A stretch of DNA of 64,000 nt from the NCBI GenBank assembly GCA_002255925.1, contig NKIH01000006.1, positions 248,001 through 312,000 on the forward strand, in the 5' to 3' direction. The stretch is from Burkholderiales bacterium PBB6. Its GTDB lineage: Bacteria > Pseudomonadota > Gammaproteobacteria > Burkholderiales > Burkholderiaceae_C. The notes under the pieces were generated by a model. The model saw only the letters and a program-made list of their open reading frames with translations, had not been told where the DNA came from and ran no database searches. Position numbers and translations under genes: made by a program. This document shows positions 57,792 through 64,000 of this stretch, in pieces (positions within the stretch are counted from its first letter, which is position 1; every line of letters starts with the position of its first letter).

Positions 57792-59102
57792 TCAACGCTG
57801 GCTCAGCGGCTTCACGTCGCGGGCAGCGGCGCCCACGAACAGCTGGCGCGGACGGCCGATCTTGTATTCCGGATCGCCGATCATTTCGTTCAGCTGGGCA
57901 ATCCAGCCCACCGTGCGGGCCAGCGCGAAGATCGCGGTGAACAGCGGCACGGGGATGCCGATGGCGCGCTGCACGATGCCCGAGTAGAAGTCGACGTTCG
58001 GGTACAGCTTGCGTGCGACGAAATACTCGTCTTCCAGCGCAATCTTTTCCAGCTCCATCGCCAGCTTGAACAGCGGGTCGTTCTGCAGACCCAGCTCGTT
58101 CAGCACTTCGTGGCAGGTCTCGCGCATCAGCTTGGCACGCGGGTCGTAGTTCTTGTACACGCGGTGGCCAAAGCCCATCAGCTTGACGCCGGAGCTCTTG
58201 TCCTTGACCTGGTTCATGAACTCGCCGACCTTGGCCACGCCACCCATCTTCTGGATGTCGCCGAGCATGTTCAGGCAAGCTTCGTTGGCGCCGCCGTGCG
58301 ACGGGCCCCACAGGCAGGCCACGCCCGCTGCGATGGCCGCGAACGGGTTGGTGCCCGACGAGCCGCACAGACGCACGGTCGAGGTGGAGGCGTTCTGTTC
58401 GTGGTCAGCGTGCAGGATGAAGATGCGGTCGAGCGCGCGCTCGATCACCGGGTTCACCTTGTACTCTTCGCACGGGGTGGCGAACATCATCCGCAGGAAG
58501 TTGCCCGAGTAGCTCAGGTCGTTCTTCGGGTAGATGTATGGCTGGCCAACGGTGTACTTGTAGGCCATGGCCACGAGCGTCGGCATCTTGGCGATCAGGC
58601 GGATCGCGGCGATTTCACGGTGCTCGGGGTTATTGATGTCCGTGCTGTCGTGATAGAAGGCCGACATGGCGCCAACCAGGCCCGTCAGCACAGCCATCGG
58701 GTGTGCGTCACGACGGAAGCCACGCAGGAAGAACTGCATCTGCTCGTTGACCATCGTGTGGTTCGTCACACGGTCTTCGAAGTCAGCCTTCTGCGTCGGG
58801 GTCGGGAGTTCTCCGTACAACAGCAGGTAGCAGGTTTCCAGGTAGTCGCAGTTCACCGCCAGCTGCTCGATCGGGTAGCCGCGATACAGCAGCTCGCCCT
58901 TGTCGCCATCGATGTAGGTGATGGTCGAGTTGCACGAGGCAGTCGACAGGAAGCCCGGGTCATAGGTGAACTTGCCGGTTTGACCGTAGAGCTTTCGGAT
59001 GTCGATGACATCGGGGCCCACGGTGCCCTTGTAAAGGGGCAAGTCCATGCTGGGGCTGCCGTCAGAGAACGACAGGGTGGCTTTCACGTCGGACGGGGTC
59101 AT
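57792..59102 (-). CDS. gltA: Citrate synthase (type II, hexameric class)
   Basis: Condenses acetyl-CoA and oxaloacetate, 436 residues. Catalytic residues: His in [12 protein letters not shown], His in [15 protein letters not shown], and Asp in NVDFYSGIV. The N-terminal 60 residues with [28 protein letters not shown] are typical of the proteobacterial type II enzyme, usually NADH-inhibited. Last gene of the sdhCDAB-sdhE-gltA operon, 28 bp after sdhE. Confidence 0.98.
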   Translation of the reverse strand: MTPSDVKATLSFSDGSPSMDLPLYKGTVGPDVIDIRKLYGQTGKFTYDPGFLSTASCNSTITYIDGDKGELLYRGYPIEQLAVNCDYLETCYLLLYGELPTPTQKADFEDRVTNHTMVNEQMQFFLRGFRRDAHPMAVLTGLVGAMSAFYHDSTDINNPEHREIAAIRLIAKMPTLVAMAYKYTVGQPYIYPKNDLSYSGNFLRMMFATPCEEYKVNPVIERALDRIFILHADHEQNASTSTVRLCGSSGTNPFAAIAAGVACLWGPSHGGANEACLNMLGDIQKMGGVAKVGEFMNQVKDKSSGVKLMGFGHRVYKNYDPRAKLMRETCHEVLNELGLQNDPLFKLAMELEKIALEDEYFVARKLYPNVDFYSGIVQRAIGIPVPLFTAIFALARTVGWIAQLNEMIGDPEYKIGRPRQLFVGAAARDVKPLSQR

Positions 59103-59130
59103 CGTCTAGTCCTTTCTAGTCTCAAATCGT

Positions 59131-59400
59131 TCAACCGGGCTGGCGCAGTTGCGCCAGTACGTCCCGGACTTCCGGCCGATCGAGTTCGCCCTCGGGTTCC
59201 TTGCGTACAAGCAGCAAGTCCAGAAGGTCGTTATCGGCCAGATCCATCAGCGCTTGCAGGCCTTCAACCTGCCGGATCGTGAGCGTTTGCTCATGACGGC
59301 GGAAGAAGCGCTCGACAAACAGGTCGTTTTCGAGCAAACCCCGGCGGCAGCGCCATTTCAGGCGGCTGACGTCGGTGGGATTCAGGGATGCAGTTTCCAT
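59131..59400 (-). CDS. sdhE: Succinate dehydrogenase FAD-assembly factor SdhE
   Basis: 89 residues. Family motif RRGLLENDLFVERFF holds the RGxxE site needed for covalent FAD attachment to SdhA. All-alpha, cytosolic. Located 33 bp after sdhB and before gltA, the normal betaproteobacterial place. Confidence 0.95.
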   Translation of the reverse strand: METASLNPTDVSRLKWRCRRGLLENDLFVERFFRRHEQTLTIRQVEGLQALMDLADNDLLDLLLVRKEPEGELDRPEVRDVLAQLRQPG

Positions 59401-59433
59401 GCCTTGGCTTGCTCGAAATTGACCGCAGCGGGC

Positions 59434-60141
59434 TCAGACCGCGCGGCGGACCATCAATTCCTTGATCTTGCCGATTGCCTTCGTCGGGTTCAGACCCTTC
59501 GGGCAGACATCGACGCAGTTCATGATGGTGTGGCAGCGGAACAGGCGGTACGGATCTTCCAGGTTGTCCAGGCGAGCCGAGGTGTCGTGGTCGCGGCTGT
59601 CGGCGATGAAGCGGTAAGCCTGCAGCAGACCGGCCGGGCCGACGAACTTGTCCGGGTTCCACCAGAAGCTCGGGCAGCTCGTCGAGCAGCTCGCGCACAG
59701 GATGCACTCGTACAGGCCGTCGAGCTCTTCGCGCTCTTCCGGCGATTGCAGACGTTCCTTCTCGGGCGGACGCTCCTCGTTCACCAGGTACGGCTTGATC
59801 GAGTTGTACTGCTTGAAGAACTGCGTCATGTCGACGATCAGGTCACGCACCACCGGCAGGCCCGGCAGCGGGCGCAGCACGACGGTCTGCGGCAGCGTGA
59901 GCATGTTCGTCAGGCAGGCGAGGCCATTCTTGCCGTTGATGTTCATCGCGTCCGAACCGCAGACACCTTCGCGGCAGGAGCGGCGATAGGACAGGGTCGG
60001 GTCGATGGCCTTGAGCTTGATCAGGGCGTCCAGCAGCATGCGTTCGTTGCCGTCGAGTTCGATCTCGATGGTCTGCATGTAGGGCTTCGCGTCCTTGTCA
60101 GGGTCGTAGCGATAGATTTGGAAAGTGCGCTTGTCAGCCAT
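59434..60141 (-). CDS. sdhB: Succinate dehydrogenase iron-sulfur subunit
   Basis: 235 residues. Cysteine clusters SCREGVCGSDAM plus LAC for the 2Fe-2S centre, CILCASCSTSCPSFW and CHTIMNCVDVCPKGLNP for the 4Fe-4S and 3Fe-4S centres. Carries electrons from SdhA flavin to quinone at SdhCD. 21 bp after sdhA. Confidence 0.98.
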   Translation of the reverse strand: MADKRTFQIYRYDPDKDAKPYMQTIEIELDGNERMLLDALIKLKAIDPTLSYRRSCREGVCGSDAMNINGKNGLACLTNMLTLPQTVVLRPLPGLPVVRDLIVDMTQFFKQYNSIKPYLVNEERPPEKERLQSPEEREELDGLYECILCASCSTSCPSFWWNPDKFVGPAGLLQAYRFIADSRDHDTSARLDNLEDPYRLFRCHTIMNCVDVCPKGLNPTKAIGKIKELMVRRAV

Positions 60142-60162
60142 GATTGTTTCCTCTCGCCGAGA

Positions 60163-61935
60163 TCAGAAGGTACGGACCTTGGGCGGCACCGACTCAACGG
60201 TCAGCGGCTTCAGGTTGACGGGCTTGTAGTCCAGGCGGTCGCCTTCGGAGTACCACAGCGTGTGCTTCATCCAGTTGTCGTCGTCGCGGTTCGGGAAGTC
60301 GTTGTGCGCGTGGGCACCGCGGCTTTCCGGACGAGCGGCGGCCGACACCATCGTGGCCTTGGCGGCTTCGATCAGGTTGTCGACTTCCAGTGCTTCGATG
60401 CGGGCCGTGTTGAACACCTTGGAGGTGTCCTTCAGGCCGATCGACTTCACGCGCTCGCCAACTTCCATGATCTTCTTGACGCCTTCTTCCATGCTCGCCT
60501 GGGTGCGGAACACGCCAGCGTGCTTCTGCATGGTCGAGCGGATGTCGTTGGCGACGTCCTGGGCGTATTCGCCGTTCTTGGCCGAATCCAGGCGCGCCAG
60601 GCGCGATTGGGTCAGGTCAGCGGCATCAGCCGGCAGCGGCTTGTGGTTCTTCTGCTTGAGCGCGCTGGCCACGATGTGGTTGCCAGCGGCACGGCCGAAG
60701 ACGATCAGGTCGAGCAGCGAGTTGGTGCCCAGGCGGTTGGCGCCGTGCACCGACACGCACGAGCACTCGCCCACGGCGTAGAGGCCGTTGACAACGTCGT
60801 TGTGCGAGCCATTGCGCGGGATCACGACCTGGCCGTTCACGTTCGTCGGAATGCCACCCATCTGGTAGTGGATGGTCGGGACGACCGGGATCGGCTCCTT
60901 GGTGATGTCGACGTTGGCGAAGTTGTGGCCAATCTCGAACACCGAAGGCAGGCGCTTCATGATGGTCTCGGCACCCAGGTGGGTCATGTCGAGCAGCACG
61001 TAGTCCTTGTTCGGGCCGCAGCCACGGCCTTCCTTGATTTCCTGGTCCATCGAGCGCGACACGAAGTCACGCGGCGCCAGGTCCTTCAGGGTGGGCGCGT
61101 AACGCTCCATGAAGCGCTCGCCATTGCTGTTGCGCAGGATCGCGCCTTCGCCACGGCAGCCTTCGGTCAGCAGCACTCCGGCACCGGCAACGCCGGTCGG
61201 GTGGAACTGCCAGAACTCCATGTCTTCCAGCGGCAGGCCGGCACGGGCAGCCATGCCCAGGCCGTCACCGGTGTTGATGAAGGCGTTGGTCGAGGCCTGG
61301 TAGATGCGGCCGGCACCACCGGTGGCCATCAGCACGATCTTGGCTTCCAGGATGTGCAGGTCGCCGGTTTCCATTTCCAGCGCGGTCACGCCGACCACGT
61401 CGCCGTCGGCGTCGCGGATCATGTCGAGGGCCATCCACTCGACGAAGAAGTTCGTGCGGGCCTTGACGTTCTGCTGGTAGAGCGTGTGCAGCAGGGCGTG
61501 ACCGGTACGGTCAGCCGCTGCGCAGGCGCGCTGCACCGGCTTTTCGCCGTAGTTGGCGGTGTGGCCGCCGAACGGGCGCTGGTAGATCGTGCCGTCCGGG
61601 TTGCGGTCGAACGGCATGCCGAAGTGTTCCAGCTCGTAGACAACCTTCGGTGCTTCGCGGCACATGAACTCGATGGCGTCCTGGTCACCCAGGTAGTCCG
61701 AGCCCTTGATGGTGTCGAAGAAGTGGTAGTGCCAGTTGTCTTCCGACATGTTGCCCAGCGAGGCACCGATGCCGCCCTGCGCCGCCACGGTGTGCGAGCG
61801 GGTCGGGAAGACCTTGGACAGCACGGCCACGTTCAGGCCGGCCAAAGACAGTTGCAGCGAGGCGCGCATGCCGGAGCCGCCGGCACCGACGATGACGACG
61901 TCGAACTTGCGCTTGGTGATGTTGTTCTGTGCCAT
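60163..61935 (-). CDS. sdhA: Succinate dehydrogenase flavoprotein subunit
   Basis: 590 residues. FAD-binding VVIVGAGGSGMRASLQL at the N-terminus; the histidine that binds FAD covalently is in RSHTVAAQGGIGASLGN; active-site Arg/His segments include GHTANYG and MDFWQFHPTG-like MEFWQFHPTG. ATG at 61935 (MAQNNITKRKFD) was chosen; the frame is open to 62151 only through sdhD coding sequence. SdhE is encoded in the same operon for its flavinylation. Confidence 0.98.
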   Translation of the reverse strand: MAQNNITKRKFDVVIVGAGGSGMRASLQLSLAGLNVAVLSKVFPTRSHTVAAQGGIGASLGNMSEDNWHYHFFDTIKGSDYLGDQDAIEFMCREAPKVVYELEHFGMPFDRNPDGTIYQRPFGGHTANYGEKPVQRACAAADRTGHALLHTLYQQNVKARTNFFVEWMALDMIRDADGDVVGVTALEMETGDLHILEAKIVLMATGGAGRIYQASTNAFINTGDGLGMAARAGLPLEDMEFWQFHPTGVAGAGVLLTEGCRGEGAILRNSNGERFMERYAPTLKDLAPRDFVSRSMDQEIKEGRGCGPNKDYVLLDMTHLGAETIMKRLPSVFEIGHNFANVDITKEPIPVVPTIHYQMGGIPTNVNGQVVIPRNGSHNDVVNGLYAVGECSCVSVHGANRLGTNSLLDLIVFGRAAGNHIVASALKQKNHKPLPADAADLTQSRLARLDSAKNGEYAQDVANDIRSTMQKHAGVFRTQASMEEGVKKIMEVGERVKSIGLKDTSKVFNTARIEALEVDNLIEAAKATMVSAAARPESRGAHAHNDFPNRDDDNWMKHTLWYSEGDRLDYKPVNLKPLTVESVPPKVRTF

Positions 61936-61943
61936 GGTGTTTC

Positions 61944-62306
61944 TCAAAGACGCCAGAGAACCTGAACCGCCCAGCCGGCACAGCCGACCAGCCAGACGAG
62001 GGTGAAGACCTGCAGCGTGAGACGCAGGCCGACCGGCTTGATGTAGTCCATCCAGATGTCGCGCATGCCAACCCAGGCATGCCACGCCAGCGAGATGATG
62101 GTGACGAAGGTCAGGACCTTCATCCATTGGGCGGCGAAGATGCCGGCCCACTTGTCGTAGCCCAGCTCACCGGGCATCAGCACCTGGGCCAGCACGGCCA
62201 CGGTGAACAACGCCATCAGGCTGGCGGTGACGCGCTGGGCCAGCCAGTCGCGGAAACCGTAGCTCGCGCCGACGACCAGGCGCTTGGAACCGTAATTGAT
62301 TGCCAT
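61944..62306 (-). CDS. sdhD: Succinate dehydrogenase membrane anchor SdhD
   Basis: 120 residues with three membrane helices (about 25-45, 58-78, 95-115). Haem-ligand region HAWVGMRDIWMDYI follows the second helix, containing the conserved His and Asp-Tyr that form the quinone site. 8 bp before sdhA, 23 bp after sdhC. Confidence 0.95.
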   Translation of the reverse strand: MAINYGSKRLVVGASYGFRDWLAQRVTASLMALFTVAVLAQVLMPGELGYDKWAGIFAAQWMKVLTFVTIISLAWHAWVGMRDIWMDYIKPVGLRLTLQVFTLVWLVGCAGWAVQVLWRL

Positions 62307-62329
62307 TTGTCGAATTCCTTGCGGTGTGC

Positions 62330-62758
62330 TCAGTACAGGCCGAAGAGCTTGGCGCCCAGCAACACCGTCAGGAGGGTGCCGAGCACCAGCGTGACGATGG
62401 CCGAGGAGTGGCCTTGCTGCTTCGAGACGCTGTGGGTGGCGTCCATCCAGAGGTGGCGAACGCCAGCGATGAAGTGGTGCAGGTAGCCCCAGATCAGGGC
62501 CAGCGCCACCAGCTTCACGAACCAGCCAGGCACGAAGCCGATGCCGGCGACGAACGCACTGCGGAAGGACTCATACGAGATTTCCGAGGTGATGCTGGTG
62601 TCAAACATCCAGATGATGAATGGCAGCAGCAGGAACATGATCGCTCCGCTGATGCGATGAAGGATGGAAACAATACCGGCCGGCGGGAGCCGGTAGTTGC
62701 GGAGGTCCGTGACGTGGATGTTGCGGAACTCCGGGCGCGGTTTGAGCGTATCTGCCAT
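62330..62758 (-). CDS. sdhC: Succinate dehydrogenase cytochrome b556 subunit
   Basis: 142 residues, three membrane helices. RPEFRNIHVTDLRNYRLPPAGIVSILHRISG is the conserved start (quinone-site Ser and Arg in SILHRISG) and the haem-ligand His lies in HHFIAGVRHLWMD. First structural gene; AAGGA lies 9 bp before the ATG. The 141-bp gap to the GntR gene contains a TAAAAT candidate -10 element on the minus strand (about 62830-62837). Confidence 0.96.
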   Translation of the reverse strand: MADTLKPRPEFRNIHVTDLRNYRLPPAGIVSILHRISGAIMFLLLPFIIWMFDTSITSEISYESFRSAFVAGIGFVPGWFVKLVALALIWGYLHHFIAGVRHLWMDATHSVSKQQGHSSAIVTLVLGTLLTVLLGAKLFGLY

Positions 62759-62899
62759 GGCTGTGTGTCCTTGTTGTGGTCGCTCTGATCGGTCAGGAAT
62801 GAGAGAAGGTAACTGCAGTGAAACCCAAAGATTTTATTGCAACGCAGCAAGCTTTCAGAGGCCTTGCCGCATCATCGGCTTCAACGATTCAAGTGCGCT

Positions 62900-63685
62900 T
62901 CAGTTCAGATCGTTGCGATAGAAATGGGAAGCGGTGTTGTAAAGACCCCGACGAAGCTCGATCGGCTTGTCGCCGTAGGTGTGCGAAAGCCGCTCAACGC
63001 TGAGCAGGGGGCAGCCTTCGGCCACTTTCAGCAGGCCGGCTGTCACGTTATCGGCAGCAACTGCCCGAATCTTTTCCTCGGCGCGAATCATCCTCACACC
63101 GAACTCGGTTTCGAACAGTCCGTACATGGGGCCGGCGTAGTCAGACAGGCGCTCGGCCGTCAGGCCCTTGAACGGCCCGGCGGGCAGCCAGATCTCGTCC
63201 AGCACGACCGGCGTGCCGTTGCGCGAGAGTGTGCGCCTGATCAGCACCGCACTGTCGCCGCTTTTGAGATTCAGGGCCCGGGCGACGTCGGCCGGGGCAC
63301 GCAGGCGACGGCAATCGAGCACGTCGCGGGCCATGCCGGTGGCCGGGCCTTCGTCAGGCGCCAGCCTCAGGAAGCGGTACTGGATGTTCTCTTCGGCATG
63401 GGTGGCCACGAACGTGCCCTTGCCTTGCCGACGCACCAGCAGGTTGTCGGTGGCCAGCTCGTCGATGGCCTTGCGCACCGTGCCCTGGCTGACGCGGAAG
63501 CGGGCGGCCAGGTCCATCTCGCTCGGAATGGCTTCGCCGGGCTTCCACTCGCCACCCTGCAGGCTGCGCAGCAGCAGCGACTTGATCTGCTGGTAGAGCG
63601 GGCTGAAGGCCGGCCCGCCGGACAGCTGCGCGCCTTCGCCGTCTGGCGAATCGGGGCTGGCGTTGGCGGGGTTGGAAGCGGGCAT
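62900..63685 (-). CDS. GntR-family (HutC/UTRA-type) transcriptional regulator
   Basis: 261 residues. Winged helix (about 25-95) with FRVSQGTVRKAIDELATDNLLVRRQGKGTFV, and a C-terminal UTRA effector domain (about 110-255) with RTLSRNGTPVVLDEIWLP. It lies between mdh (divergent) and the sdh operon (same strand), so it probably regulates TCA-cycle genes. An 18-bp palindrome at 63738-63755 is the expected operator type. ATG at 63685 was chosen; a GTG at 63703 is possible and neither has a good Shine-Dalgarno site, as in weakly expressed regulators. Effector unknown. Confidence 0.92.
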   Translation of the reverse strand: MPASNPANASPDSPDGEGAQLSGGPAFSPLYQQIKSLLLRSLQGGEWKPGEAIPSEMDLAARFRVSQGTVRKAIDELATDNLLVRRQGKGTFVATHAEENIQYRFLRLAPDEGPATGMARDVLDCRRLRAPADVARALNLKSGDSAVLIRRTLSRNGTPVVLDEIWLPAGPFKGLTAERLSDYAGPMYGLFETEFGVRMIRAEEKIRAVAADNVTAGLLKVAEGCPLLSVERLSHTYGDKPIELRRGLYNTASHFYRNDLN

Positions 63686-63737
63686 GGGGCGCGATTCGAC
63701 CACGCCGACGGAGACGGCGTCCAGAGAATCCCGACTG

Positions 63738-63755
63738 ATGTCTTATATAAGACAT
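63738..63755. promoter_or_regulatory. 18-bp perfect palindrome, probable GntR operator
   Basis: ATGTCTTATATAAGACAT is its own reverse complement. It lies 52 bp upstream of the GntR start and ends 7 bp before the -35 box of the mdh promoter, a position suited to control of both genes. HutC-type GntR proteins bind such symmetrical, AT-centred sites. Confidence 0.75.
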
Positions 63756-63762
63756 AAGAGAA

Positions 63763-63791
63763 TTGACACGCCCCGGGTTCACCCCTAGACT
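63763..63791 (+). promoter_or_regulatory. Sigma-70 promoter of mdh
   Basis: TTGACA (63763-63768), a 17-bp spacer and TAGACT (63786-63791): a consensus -35 and a good -10 at ideal spacing, about 100 bp before the mdh start. Confidence 0.75.
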
Positions 63792-63801
63792 CAAGGGCTA
63801 A

Positions 63802-64000
<199 letters not shown>

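Noticed and set aside
59149-61965. 938-codon open frame on the plus strand opposite sdhA/sdhB
   Set aside because: It is the antisense of sdhA and sdhB, which have full motifs. The translation is rich in Arg, His, Gln, Val and Asp without any recognisable domain, as expected for a GC-rich shadow frame.

Overview
The window is about 64 kb of high-GC, gene-dense chromosome from a betaproteobacterium of the order Burkholderiales. Lines of evidence are the long minus-strand block leuC-leuD-leuB-asd-fimV-truA-trpF-trpB-trpA-accD-folC-dedD-cvpA-purF-metZ, which I recall as a typical Burkholderiales arrangement, the sdhC-D-A-B-sdhE-gltA operon beside a GntR regulator and mdh, and the protein sequences. 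A methylotroph-like or filamentous freshwater relative of Leptothrix, Rubrivivax or Ideonella would fit, but genus is inference. I see no phage, transposase, insertion sequence, CRISPR array or plasmid gene.

Layout. 1-769: start of a phosphohexomutase gene (cut by the window edge). 949-2965: a LytS/LytTR-type two-component pair. 3050-6077: an overlapping three-gene set, Ada-AlkA fusion glycosylase, O6-alkylguanine methyltransferase and an EamA exporter. 6175-6944: six tRNA genes on the minus strand, a tandem duplication of Ala-Glu-Asp, next to gltX. 7078-26361: the long biosynthetic minus-strand block (Glu-tRNA, Met, purine, folate, fatty acid, Trp, Lys/Thr/Met and Leu synthesis), with the cell-envelope genes dedD, cvpA and fimV and a 41-residue entericidin-like lipoprotein gene inside it, headed by a LysR gene. 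27635-29872: monomeric isocitrate dehydrogenase. 30093-40034: a complete propionate-to-succinyl-CoA pathway (prpE, epimerase, pccA, pccB, meaB, mcm) with a divergent GntR/FCD regulator. 40845-42299: a lone EgtB/SUMF1-type protein whose metal-binding motifs are degenerate. 42456-57648: a 13-gene MSHA-type (type IVa) pilus locus in the order E-G-A-C-D-O-P-Q-I-(PilN-like)-J-K-L. 57792-63685: TCA-cycle genes gltA, sdhE, sdhB, sdhA, sdhD, sdhC and a GntR/HutC regulator, with mdh starting divergently at 63898.

How it fits together. The organism appears prototrophic for Leu, Trp and Met and able to burn propionyl-CoA (from odd-chain or branched-chain substrates) through methylmalonyl-CoA, so it needs cobalamin. 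The product, succinyl-CoA, feeds the TCA cycle whose genes lie at the right end. The MSHA-type pilus locus gives surface attachment or motility; its prepilin peptidase is not in the window, and no mshM or mshN gene is present in this locus.

The features most worth a second look are the EgtB-like protein with all predicted iron ligands replaced, an 18-bp perfect palindrome beside a good mdh promoter, a 9-bp direct repeat with 20-bp period in front of the LytTR system, the rearranged and reduced msh locus with an extended secretin, and the duplicated tRNA cluster. Most of the window is ordinary housekeeping DNA; I found no clearly new multi-gene system.
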